Shown piece after piece: positions 7,425 through 13,614 of a stretch of 38,434 nucleotides of DNA. A program made the translations under genes and the position numbers. Under the pieces are notes generated by a model. It saw only the letters and a program-made list of their open reading frames with translations, ran no database searches and was not told the DNA's origin. Position 1 is the first letter of the stretch. Every line of letters begins with the position of its first letter. The DNA comes from Streptomyces laculatispora (GTDB lineage Bacteria > Actinomycetota > Actinomycetes > Streptomycetales > Streptomycetaceae), in NCBI RefSeq assembly GCF_017353455.1, contig NZ_JAFMPZ010000498.1:1-38434 (forward strand). Direction: 5' to 3'.

Positions 7425-7614
7425 CGTACATGGTGCGATTGGTGAGATTGGCTCTGACCTGCGGTTTCTCTCACGCACTCACCTGACGAACATGGTGAAC
7501 ATGGTGACGAACATGGGGCTCCCATTCTCACCATGTTCGTCACTCCGACTTCCATGTTCGTCACCATTCTCGTCACTACAAAACAGCAGGTCAGATCCAT
7601 TCTCACCAATCTCA
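7422..7614. repeat. Convergent iteron array, candidate replication origin
   Basis: Twelve repeat units of two sizes, TGACGAACATGG-type 12-mers and TGAGAATGG-type 9-mers, all ending TGG. Plus strand: 7422-7433, 7434-7442, 7443-7451, 7484-7495, 7496-7504, 7505-7516. Minus strand: 7522-7530, 7531-7542, 7552-7563, 7564-7575, 7597-7605, 7606-7614. The two sets face each other about a centre near 7523. The outer arms 7437-7461 and 7587-7611 are inverted copies matching at 23 of 25 positions. AT-rich DNA follows (7576-7634). The position directly after primase and helicase genes suggests an origin bound by the RepA-like protein or a partner. A regulatory role is possible. Confidence 0.8.
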
Positions 7615-7644
7615 TCAATCAACTTTGTGTATGCGAGGAGAGCA

Positions 7645-7872
7645 GTGGACGTAAACGGCATCGTCGCGGAGCAGGTCGCTGCTGCCCGCGTCCGCATCCA
7701 GGCGGCGAAGCGGCGGCGCGAGGAAATGTCCGCCGCCCGCCGCCGCGGCCTCGCCGCCCGCCACGCCAACAAGCTCCGCAACCTGCGCGAGTCAGAAGCC
7801 CGCGCAGCTGTGGGGCAGCAGCCCACAACCGTGACCGACACGGTCACGGACACCACCGAGAAGGAGAACTGA
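7645..7872 (+). CDS. Basic helical hypothetical protein
   Basis: 75 aa from GTG 7645, with GAGGAG at 7635-7640. Residues ~7-55 form one strongly basic helix rich in Arg/Ala/Lys (RIQAAKRRREEMSAARRRGLAA), suggesting nucleic-acid binding. The tail contains VGQQPTTV, encoded by a hairpin-forming DNA repeat (7807-7825) that recurs in the gene at 9318. It is the first gene after the iteron array. Function unknown. Confidence 0.65.
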   Translation: MDVNGIVAEQVAAARVRIQAAKRRREEMSAARRRGLAARHANKLRNLRESEARAAVGQQPTTVTDTVTDTTEKEN

Positions 7873-7874
7873 TC

Positions 7875-8120
7875 GTGGACCTTCAGGCCCTTGCAGCAGA
7901 TCTGATCACCCGCACCGAGAAGGCCGTGGAGCAGGTCGCTGGCCTCTCGGCGCACACCGGCATCACCTTCAAGATCGACGACATCGTCGACGCCGTCGAG
8001 CGAGACCTGCCCGCCAACTACCCCGCCCCCTCGGCGGAGGGGGCACTCACCCGCCGGGACGTCATCACGTCCATGGCAAACGACATCCTCACCGGCGCGA
8101 TCTACGAGGACGCCGCCTGA
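7875..8120 (+). CDS. Hypothetical early protein
   Basis: 81 aa from GTG 7875, with AAGGAG at 7861-7866 (inside the end of the previous gene). It is acidic and helical (LITRTEKAVEQVAGLSAHTG, then DDIVDAVERDLPANYPAPS). No recognised domain. A terminator hairpin follows 12 bp after its stop. Confidence 0.68.
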   Translation: MDLQALAADLITRTEKAVEQVAGLSAHTGITFKIDDIVDAVERDLPANYPAPSAEGALTRRDVITSMANDILTGAIYEDAA

Positions 8121-8132
8121 CCGCACGACAGC

Positions 8133-8161
8133 GGCCGGGCCCGCGGTTATCGGGCCCGGCC
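8133..8161 (+). terminator. Terminator after replication genes
   Basis: Perfect 11-bp arms GGCCGGGCCCG (8133-8143) and CGGGCCCGGCC (8151-8161) around a 7-base loop, 12 bp after the stop at 8120. It has no T tract. It probably closes the primase-helicase transcription unit. Confidence 0.75.
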
Positions 8162-8179
8162 ACCCACCCAGCATCCCGC

Positions 8180-8203
8180 AACCGTGTCGATATCGACACG
8201 GTT
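8180..8203. promoter_or_regulatory. 24-bp perfect palindrome, candidate operator
   Basis: Half-site AACCGTGTCGAT followed at once by its exact reverse complement, with no spacer. It lies between the terminator at 8133-8161 and ATG 8227, where a promoter for the next unit is expected. Length and symmetry fit a binding site for a dimeric (TetR-like or other) regulator. No matching regulator can be named. Confidence 0.6.
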
Positions 8204-8226
8204 CCCCCCGAGGAGGAGACCCCCTG

Positions 8227-8547
8227 ATGTCCGAGCTCGACCACTGGCAGGACCGCCTCACCGTCGCCGCCCAGACCCTCGTCAGTGCGCACGCCGACCT
8301 TCGCGTCCGCGGCTACGACAAGGAGCCCAACATCACCGCCGCAGCCCTCGACGACATCGAGGACATGGTGCGCGAACTCCGAGCCAAAGGCTTCGGCGCA
8401 GAGGGCAGCGTTGGCCACGGGCGAGCTGAGTTGATCGAAGAAGCCAACCTCTACGGCGACCACACCTGCACCTGCCCGTACTGCCTCCACGCGGAACTCG
8501 TACCGCCGACCGCCGAAGCCCTCGGTGCCATCACCTTCAACCTCTGA
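8227..8547 (+). CDS. Small protein with CTCPYC motif
   Basis: 106 aa, ATG 8227, with AGGAGGAG at 8210-8217 as ribosome site. The N-terminal half is helical. The C-terminal half has [12 protein letters not shown] (about residues 79-90), a possible one-knuckle metal site, though only three Cys and flanking His are present. It lies directly upstream of ssb in the same unit. Function unknown; an accessory replication role is only suggested by context. Confidence 0.7.
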   Translation: MSELDHWQDRLTVAAQTLVSAHADLRVRGYDKEPNITAAALDDIEDMVRELRAKGFGAEGSVGHGRAELIEEANLYGDHTCTCPYCLHAELVPPTAEALGAITFNL

Positions 8548-8566
8548 TCTGAACGGAGACACCCTG

Positions 8567-9094
8567 ATGTCCGGAGAGACCACGATCACGATCGTCGGCA
8601 ACCTGGTCGACGACCCCGAGCTCCGCTTCACCCCGGCCGGCGCCGCCGTCGCGAAGTTCCGCGTCGCCTCCACTCCGCGGGTCTTCGACAAGCAGACCAA
8701 CGAGTGGAAGGACGGCGAAGGCCTGTTCCTCACCTGCTCCGTGTGGCGGCAGCAGGCCGAGAACGCCGCCGAGACCCTGAAGCGCGGCATGCGCGTCATC
8801 GTCCAGGGGCGCCTCAAGCAGCGCTCCTACGAGGACCGCGAGCAGGTGAAGCGCACCGTGTACGAGATCGACGCCGAAGAGGTCGGCCCGTCCCTGCTCC
8901 GTGCCTCGGCCGCGGTCACGAAGAACCCCGCCGCCGGCGGGCAGCAGGGCGGCGCCCAGGCCGCCGACCCGTGGGCCGGAGCCAGGCCCGCCCAGAACCA
9001 GCAGCCCTCGCAGCAGAGTGGCGGCTGGGGAGGGCAGCAGCCCGCCGCCCCGACGCAGGCCGCGCCGGGCTCCTCCGACGAAGCCCCTTTCTGA
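8567..9094 (+). CDS. ssb: Single-stranded DNA-binding protein
   Basis: 175 aa. The N-terminal OB fold (about 1-110) begins [32 protein letters not shown] and contains [30 protein letters not shown], the standard SSB signature. A Gly/Gln/Pro linker (about 120-168) follows, then the acidic partner-binding tip DEAPF, close to the usual DDxPF. It binds single-stranded DNA at the fork and recruits partners. The start ATG 8567 follows CGGAG (8553-8557). A phage-encoded SSB with prim-pol and helicase implies a largely self-sufficient initiation module. Confidence 0.95.
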   Translation: MSGETTITIVGNLVDDPELRFTPAGAAVAKFRVASTPRVFDKQTNEWKDGEGLFLTCSVWRQQAENAAETLKRGMRVIVQGRLKQRSYEDREQVKRTVYEIDAEEVGPSLLRASAAVTKNPAAGGQQGGAQAADPWAGARPAQNQQPSQQSGGWGGQQPAAPTQAAPGSSDEAPF

Positions 9095-9108
9095 GACGAG
9101 GAAACGTC

Positions 9109-9321
9109 ATGTCGAACGTGTTGATGTGGCTGCTGTACGGGGCGTACATCGGGTTCGCCTCCACGGCCGCCGTCCACATCCTGTGGACCGGTAAGGATGA
9201 GCGCCGCGTCGCTGCCGCCGGCCAGGCCGAAGCGGACGCGGCGCTGAAGAAGGCGAGCGGCGACCACGTCCTGGCCGTGTTCCAGCTGAATCGGCTGACC
9301 CGTGGACGGAGGCGAGCGTGA
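9109..9321 (+). CDS. Small single-pass membrane protein
   Basis: 70 aa from ATG 9109, with GAGG just upstream. One membrane segment spans about residues 5-26 (LMWLLYGAYIGFASTAAVHILW). A charged helical tail ending in RLTRGRRRA follows and is probably cytoplasmic. Its stop overlaps GTG 9318. No known family recognised. Confidence 0.68.
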   Translation: MSNVLMWLLYGAYIGFASTAAVHILWTGKDERRVAAAGQAEADAALKKASGDHVLAVFQLNRLTRGRRRA

Positions 9322-10037
9322 GCAGGGAAGGAGAGGTGTACCGGCAGCCGGGTGCCCTGGCTGGGCAGATCGTCCGGCGGGCTGATGCCCCCGACCAGTC
9401 GTTTTCCCGGACCCAGGAAAACGCTCGTGGGCGCTCCGACGACTACGACCCGGAGGACGTCCAGTTCTCGGCCCGCTCCGATGGCGGAGACGTGGTGATG
9501 TACCTGCCGGAGATCACCTACCTGGACACCCAGCAGTGGTCGGTCGAGATCGGTCTCGCACCGGACCGCCTCGTGCAGCTGCGCGACGCCATCGACAACC
9601 ACCTGCGTGGGGCAGAAGCCCACGCAGGTGTGGGCCAGCAGCCCACAACTGTGGGGCAGCAGCCCACGGTTGCGGCACCCCCGAAGGGTGCCGCAAACGA
9701 CAGCCCTTCTAAGGGGAGGTCAGTTGCCGCCCAGACGGAAGCAACGGTTGAGCTCCGGGCCCGGCTGCGTGCGGCGTTGCGCCGCCACATCGACCCGGAC
9801 GACGACACCATGCCCGCGATCTGGCCCGGCGGCGACTTCATCTGGCTCGGCACCGACAGCGTCATCGACGACCTGGTCGCCGCGGTTGGCGCCGAGCAGC
9901 TGATCGCCGAGCGGGACCAGGCGGTGGCCGCCGTCGAGCGGGTGCGGGCCGAGTGCGTGGCGATCGGCACCCCGCACATCTGCAACGCCGTCGACCGGAT
10001 CCTCGGCGTGCTCGACCAGCCGAAGGAGCAGCCGTGA
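9318..10037 (+). CDS. Two-domain hypothetical protein with hairpin-rich linker
   Basis: 239 aa from GTG 9318. The N-terminal part (about 1-95) has an acidic beta-rich segment (DVVMYLPEITYLDTQQWSVEIGLAPDRLVQLRDAI). The C-terminal part (about 140-239) is helical, with PAIWPGGDFIWLGTDSVIDDLVAAVGAEQLIAERDQA. The linker repeats VGQQPT twice and is encoded by DNA with four consecutive stem-loops (9602-9696). Function not recognised. The same peptide and DNA repeat occurs at 7807-7825. It overlaps the next gene's GTG by 4 bp. Confidence 0.68.
   Translation: MSREGEVYRQPGALAGQIVRRADAPDQSFSRTQENARGRSDDYDPEDVQFSARSDGGDVVMYLPEITYLDTQQWSVEIGLAPDRLVQLRDAIDNHLRGAEAHAGVGQQPTTVGQQPTVAAPPKGAANDSPSKGRSVAAQTEATVELRARLRAALRRHIDPDDDTMPAIWPGGDFIWLGTDSVIDDLVAAVGAEQLIAERDQAVAAVERVRAECVAIGTPHICNAVDRILGVLDQPKEQP
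9602..9696 (+). repeat. Four tandem hairpins inside a coding linker
   Basis: Hairpin 1: CCTGCGTGGG/CCCACGCAGG (9602-9611, 9619-9628). Hairpin 2: TGTGGGC/GCCCACA (9629-9635, 9641-9647). Hairpin 3: GTGGG/CCCAC (9651-9655, 9663-9667). Hairpin 4: TTGCGGCACCC/GGGTGCCGCAA (9670-9680, 9686-9696). The first three are versions of one unit with core GGGnCAGnAGCCC. A further copy lies at 7807-7825 in another gene. Confidence 0.75.
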
Positions 10038-10684
10038 CCCAGTGCCAGCTGTGCGAGCAGCAGATGGACGACGACGGCTACCTGTGCCGCGGGTGTGTGA
10101 AGGCGACCAGGGTTCGGCTGGAGTGCCTGCCCGACCTGTACGCCGGGCTGCTGCCGTTCCTCGCCCCGCCCGGGGGGAACGGTGGCGGCCGAGGCTCGAA
10201 GCCCGTGTACGCCCCGCTGCCGGTCGTCGAGGACATCCTCGACCTGCGCGGACCGGGTGGCCTGGTGGGCACGGCAGAGCAGTGGCTGACTGTCATTTGC
10301 CGGGACCGTGGGCACACTGTGGCCACACCGGACGGCGGCGGCATCGAGGCCCGGCTTCGCGCCGCGGTGAGCGGGCTGCTGGCGAACATGCCGTGGGTGG
10401 CAGTGTCCTGGCCCGACGCCGGCGAGTTCGCGGCGGACATCCGGGAGCTGAGCCGGTCCGTGACCTCGATCATCGCCCCCGTCCCGGCAGTCGATCGGGG
10501 CCGGCGGATCGGGCACTGCCCGGCGATCGATCCGTCCGGGACGCTGTGCGGTGCGGTGCTGCGGCTGGCGCCCGGCGAGAAGGCTGTCCGGTGCGGGTGG
10601 TGCGACACCCGGTACCCGCCCTACGTGTGGGCGCAGTTGAAGGCGTGGATGACCGAGGACGAGAAGGCGCGACATGCCGCGTAG
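10034..10684 (+). CDS. Zinc-finger phage protein
   Basis: 216 aa, GTG 10034 overlapping the previous stop. The N-terminus has a treble-clef-like pair CQLCEQQ...YLCRGCV (residues ~4-22). The C-terminus has a second likely zinc site, HCPAIDPSGTLCGAVL...VRCGWCDTRYP (about 160-196). The helical middle includes PVVEDILDLRGPGGLVGTAEQWL. Proteins with this pair of Cys clusters are common in streptomycete prophages, but I know of no assigned function. It may be a DNA-binding or scaffold protein. It ends the transcription unit; a new promoter follows at 10688. Confidence 0.75.
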   Translation: MTQCQLCEQQMDDDGYLCRGCVKATRVRLECLPDLYAGLLPFLAPPGGNGGGRGSKPVYAPLPVVEDILDLRGPGGLVGTAEQWLTVICRDRGHTVATPDGGGIEARLRAAVSGLLANMPWVAVSWPDAGEFAADIRELSRSVTSIIAPVPAVDRGRRIGHCPAIDPSGTLCGAVLRLAPGEKAVRCGWCDTRYPPYVWAQLKAWMTEDEKARHAA

Positions 10685-10687
10685 CCC

Positions 10688-10717
10688 TTGCGCGTCTAAG
10701 CCTGGGTTAGATAGAGT
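10688..10717 (+). promoter_or_regulatory. Promoter for a leaderless transcript
   Basis: TTGCGC (10688-10693), an 18-bp spacer, then TAGAGT (10712-10717), a good HrdB-type -10. GTG 10724 lies 7 bases downstream, exactly where transcription should begin, and no Shine-Dalgarno sequence precedes it. This is the arrangement of leaderless streptomycete mRNAs. Confidence 0.6.
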
Positions 10718-10723
10718 CGTCCC

Positions 10724-10945
10724 GTGAACGCGATCCCATGGCGGGAACGGGTCCGCGGGGAGGACGAGCTGGTGGAACAGCTCCAGACCCTCGTATCCGA
10801 ATCCGCCAAACGAAGAGCGCTCGCCTTGCTCGACGGCGTGGCCGAACTGGGGACCGTGGCCGATGTGGCCAGGGAACTCGGGAAGAGCTGGAACGCCGTT
10901 GACGCGGCGATCAAGAAGAACGGGCCAGGCCCGACAACCACATAG
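10724..10945 (+). CDS. Small HTH regulator, probably leaderless
   Basis: 73 aa from GTG 10724. The C-terminal half has a helix-turn-helix, TVADVARELGKSWNAVDAAIKK (about residues 45-66), of the resolvase/sigma-4 type. The N-terminal half is an acidic helix (EDELVEQLQTLVSESAKRRALALL). Expression appears to come from the adjoining promoter with no leader. It may time the second early unit. The stem-loop at 10954-11003 follows its stop. Confidence 0.72.
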   Translation: MNAIPWRERVRGEDELVEQLQTLVSESAKRRALALLDGVAELGTVADVARELGKSWNAVDAAIKKNGPGPTTT

Positions 10946-10953
10946 AGCAGGGC

Positions 10954-11003
10954 CGGGTGACAGCTCCCAGGTGGTGGAACACCTGGAGCGGCCGCGTCAC
11001 CCG
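10954..11003 (+). terminator. Nested stem-loop after HTH gene
   Basis: Outer arms CGGGTGAC (10954-10961) and GTCACCCG (10996-11003) enclose inner arms CCAGGTG (10967-10973) and CACCTGG (10980-10986). It lies 9 bp after the stop at 10945 and is probably a terminator or mRNA-end structure. Confidence 0.6.
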
Positions 11004-11048
11004 ACCCCAGACCGAACACCATCCTGACTAGACCAGGAGGCATCGGCC

Positions 11049-11171
11049 ATGGCCGATCATTTCACGCGCACCCCTGCGTGCGTAGACCCGCACCACCCCG
11101 GCGACAGCGACCCCGACATGGACGAGGCTCTGCGCCGCGTCCGCGCCGGCCGCCCGGCGGTGGCAGCATGA
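11049..11171 (+). CDS. 40-aa hypothetical protein
   Basis: MADHFTRTPACVDPHHP at the start and DEALRRVRAGRPAVAA at the end. ATG 11049 follows a strong AGGAGG (11035-11040). The stop overlaps ATG 11168 by 4 bp, so it probably leads a five-gene translationally coupled chain ending at 12154. The His/Asp-rich first half could bind metal. Function unknown. Confidence 0.6.
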   Translation: MADHFTRTPACVDPHHPGDSDPDMDEALRRVRAGRPAVAA

Positions 11172-11443
11172 CGACGCCACTCGCCCTCAGCGACGACACC
11201 ATCACCCTCCTCGGCCAGCTCGCCGACACCCTCGACGCGAAGCGGCCCCACGCGGAGATGCTGGAGCCCATTCGTCTCGCCCGCTGCCTGGTCCTCGCCG
11301 AGCAGCTGCACGGGCCCACCGAGGCCGCGTTCGCCGCCGAGCAGGACCTCCTCGCCGCCGCCCCGCCCGTCCGGCACGGCACCACCAGGGGCGAGTACGC
11401 CGCCCTCCTCCGCCTCATCGCGCAGGGGGTGAGCGCCGGATGA
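11168..11443 (+). CDS. Hypothetical helical protein
   Basis: 91 aa, ATG 11168 coupled to the previous stop. All-helical appearance (DDTITLLGQLADTLDAKRPHAEMLEPIRLARCLVLAEQL). No motif recognised. It overlaps the 11440 gene by 4 bp. Confidence 0.65.
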   Translation: MTTPLALSDDTITLLGQLADTLDAKRPHAEMLEPIRLARCLVLAEQLHGPTEAAFAAEQDLLAAAPPVRHGTTRGEYAALLRLIAQGVSAG

Positions 11444-11667
11444 GTACCAACCCCAGCGAGTCGTACACCGCGCTGTACGACCCGGAGACCGACGCGCTCC
11501 CCAACGCCTCATCCCTGAGCGAGGCGCTCCGCCGAGCCCGCAAGACCCTCGACGAGAAGGCCGCCGCGAACATCCACGACAGGGACGCGATGATCCGCGC
11601 CGCCGTCGGCCTGGAGATGTGCCTCCGCCAGCTCGTCGCCGCCCTCGACAAGGAGGCCGGCCGATGA
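11440..11667 (+). CDS. Hypothetical helical protein
   Basis: 75 aa from ATG 11440, overlapping on both sides by 4 bp. The N-terminus is polar, then a helix (SSLSEALRRARKTLDEKAAANIHDRDAMIRAA). No recognised family. Confidence 0.65.
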   Translation: MSTNPSESYTALYDPETDALPNASSLSEALRRARKTLDEKAAANIHDRDAMIRAAVGLEMCLRQLVAALDKEAGR

Positions 11668-12080
11668 GCAAGGACCGGCCGATCGTGGCCCCGCAGCCGC
11701 GTCGCAACGCGGACGGCACCACCACCGTCACCACCCTGGACGCCGGAGACGTGCGGCTGGTCTGCCCGTCGTGGTGCGTGTTCCAGCACGGCTACCGGCA
11801 TCCGCCGGCGAAGGCGGAGATCACGCACCGGAGCGAACCGGAGTGGGCGTTGGCCGACACCCCCGAGCACGGGCCAACGAGCCTCGTCGGGGTCAGCCTG
11901 GTGCAGTGGCCGTTCAGCGACCGCCCGCAGGTCTGCCTGTCCGTCGAGACGGATGACGGGCACCTGGAGGTCGGGCCGACCGGTGCACACCGGATCGCCG
12001 CCGCCCTCCGCAAGCAGGCCGACCACATCGACACCATGGTCGACCAGCTGATCAGCCTGCGGGCCGGTGAGGACCAGTGA
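11664..12080 (+). CDS. DUF6907-like hypothetical protein
   Basis: 138 aa from ATG 11664. It has the CPSWC...H...H pattern (VCPSWCVFQHGYRHPPAKAEITH, about residues 33-55), then beta strands (SLVQWPFSDRPQVCLSVETDDG) and a C-terminal helix (AHRIAAALRKQADHIDTMVDQL). This resembles the actinobacterial DUF6907 type, whose role is unknown. The assignment is from memory of the motif and is moderate. It overlaps the 12077 gene. Confidence 0.68.
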   Translation: MSKDRPIVAPQPRRNADGTTTVTTLDAGDVRLVCPSWCVFQHGYRHPPAKAEITHRSEPEWALADTPEHGPTSLVGVSLVQWPFSDRPQVCLSVETDDGHLEVGPTGAHRIAAALRKQADHIDTMVDQLISLRAGEDQ

Positions 12081-12154
12081 AATTCCTCTACCTCCTCGCC
12101 ATGATCTGGCCGCTCGTCCTCATCGCCTACCTGATCGGGAGGGCGGCCGGATGA
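12077..12154 (+). CDS. 25-aa membrane microprotein
   Basis: GTG 12077 to TGA 12154: MKFLYLLAMIWPLVLIAYLI and a short GRAAG tail. It is one transmembrane helix and little else. It overlaps the previous and next genes by 4 bp each, the main support for it being translated. It begins the membrane-protein block. Confidence 0.5.
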   Translation: MKFLYLLAMIWPLVLIAYLIGRAAG

Positions 12155-13140
12155 ACCGCAACGCCTGGCGCTTCGCCCTGACCGTCGTGTCCCTCGCCGC
12201 GCTCGCCACCACCGGATGGTCCCTCTACGCCGTCGCCCGCCACTACGACGCACCCAAGGTCATCGCCGTGGCCGTGTTCCTCGTGTTCGACGGCATCGCC
12301 TACGCCTGCCTCCACCTCGCCTCGGAAGCATCGGCGGCCGGTCGGTCCGCGTTCGGGGCCCGCGCCACCGCGGTCGGCATGGCCGGGGTGTCCGTCTACC
12401 TCAACCGGTTCCATGCCGACCTCATCCACGGCGGCACCCCCGCGTTCCTCCTCTTCGCGATCCCCACCGTCGGCCTGCTCCTGCTCTCCGAGCTGTCGTG
12501 GGCCGGGCCCCGAGCCGAAGCGCGCGCCGAACGGGCAGAGCAGCCCTACCGGCTCCCCGCGTTCGGCGGCTGGGCCTGGGCCCTCGCCCCACGCCTTGCC
12601 GGCAGCACCGTCAAGGCCCGCGCGATTGCCCACATCGAGCACGGGCCGACCGCCGCCATCACAGCCCCCGAGCCCGCGGTGAAGTACACCGCGACCGAGG
12701 TACTGCGGCGCCGCTTCGCCGAGATGGACCCTGCTGACGCGATCCGCATCGCCCATGATGCGCACCCTGATACGCCCCCCGCCGAGCTCGCCTCCATGCT
12801 CATCACCTACGGGGTGATCGTGGACGCCGTCCAGGTCGCTCTCGTCCTGCACGGGCCGCGTACAGAGGTCTCCGTTGAGCGCGACGAGGACGACGATGCG
12901 GGTGATGCGCATCATGATGCACCCCAGGTCGGGGGTGGTGTCGACGCGACCAAGACGAAGGCGATCCTCGACGCCGTTACCGCCCTTGGGGACCGTGGCT
13001 TCACGTCCGCCGACGTCGCCGACTGGGTGATGCGCAGTACCGGCATCGCGGTGAAGCCGAACTACGTCCGCACGACGCTGTCCCGCGAAGCGAAGAAGGC
13101 GAAGCCGTCCCGTGGCCCGATGGAAGGCGGCTACGCGTGA
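12151..13140 (+). CDS. Four-TM membrane protein with C-terminal wHTH
   Basis: 329 aa. Four hydrophobic segments lie at about 8-28, 38-58, 70-85 and 98-115 (ALTVVSLAALATTGWSLYAV, VIAVAVFLVFDGIAYACL and others). The first domain resembles DUF2637-type membrane proteins of Streptomyces plasmids and integrative elements. The cytoplasmic part has a helical domain (EVLRRRFAEMDPADAIRIAHDA), an acidic linker and a C-terminal winged-helix-like segment (FTSADVADWVMRSTGIAVKPNYVRTTLSREAKK). The fusion suggests a membrane-tethered DNA-binding protein. The start is ATG 12151, coupled to the microprotein. Role in the phage is unknown. Confidence 0.72.
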   Translation: MNRNAWRFALTVVSLAALATTGWSLYAVARHYDAPKVIAVAVFLVFDGIAYACLHLASEASAAGRSAFGARATAVGMAGVSVYLNRFHADLIHGGTPAFLLFAIPTVGLLLLSELSWAGPRAEARAERAEQPYRLPAFGGWAWALAPRLAGSTVKARAIAHIEHGPTAAITAPEPAVKYTATEVLRRRFAEMDPADAIRIAHDAHPDTPPAELASMLITYGVIVDAVQVALVLHGPRTEVSVERDEDDDAGDAHHDAPQVGGGVDATKTKAILDAVTALGDRGFTSADVADWVMRSTGIAVKPNYVRTTLSREAKKAKPSRGPMEGGYA

Positions 13141-13301
13141 TCACCTACCACGCGCTCGGCTACTACGGCCTCTTCGCCGCCCTCGGCGCCGTCCTCCTCC
13201 TGACGCTGCTGCCCAACGGGTCCCGCGCGCACCGCCTGCTCTCCCGCGCGCTCCTCACCGCGCTCCTCATCACCGCCGCCATCGTCGGCCTCTCGTACTG
13301 A
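13137..13301 (+). CDS. 54-aa two-TM membrane protein
   Basis: GTG 13137 overlaps the previous stop (GTGA). The sequence is almost wholly hydrophobic: YYGLFAALGAVLLLTLLPNG, a basic turn SRAHRLLSR, then ALLTALLITAAIVGLSY. It is a helical hairpin with a positively charged loop. It could be a small holin-like or spread-type protein; there is no family match I can name. Confidence 0.6.
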   Translation: MITYHALGYYGLFAALGAVLLLTLLPNGSRAHRLLSRALLTALLITAAIVGLSY

Positions 13302-13312
13302 AGGACCACACC

Positions 13313-13612
13313 GTGAACACCACACTCCTCGCCGCCATCGACACCGCCAGCCAGCACTCCATGGCCGCCCCGCCCGCCGCCGGCGCCCCCGGCGGATCCG
13401 TCCCCATCAGCGTCCTCCTGATCATCGCCCTGTCCGGTGTGGCCTGGTGGATGTTCAAGCACGGCGACAAGACCAAGAAGCTCCACCTCATGCCCGGCTT
13501 CGTCTGCCTCGGCCTCGGACTGTCCATGTCCGGCACCCAGATCGGCAACATGGTCAACCAACTGTTCGGCACCTTCGCCCAGATGATCGCCTCCTTCGCC
13601 AGCAACGCCTGA
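13313..13612 (+). CDS. 99-aa membrane protein
   Basis: GTG 13313, with AAGGA at 13301-13305. A polar N-terminus, then a membrane segment (PISVLLIIALSGVAWWMF, about 31-48), a basic loop (KHGDKTKKLH) and a second hydrophobic segment (GFVCLGLGLSMSGTQIGNMV). It resembles small membrane proteins beside transfer genes of Streptomyces plasmids, though no tra gene is present here. Confidence 0.65.
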   Translation: MNTTLLAAIDTASQHSMAAPPAAGAPGGSVPISVLLIIALSGVAWWMFKHGDKTKKLHLMPGFVCLGLGLSMSGTQIGNMVNQLFGTFAQMIASFASNA

Positions 13613-13614
13613 CC

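Noticed and set aside
7422..7614. Repeat block as a CRISPR array
   Set aside because: Units are 9-12 bp, partly tandem and in both orientations; there are no spacers of even length and no cas genes.
9670..9696. Perfect 11-bp hairpin as an intrinsic terminator splitting the 9318-10037 gene
   Set aside because: The reading frame is open on both sides, there is no T tract, and both flanking parts look coding.
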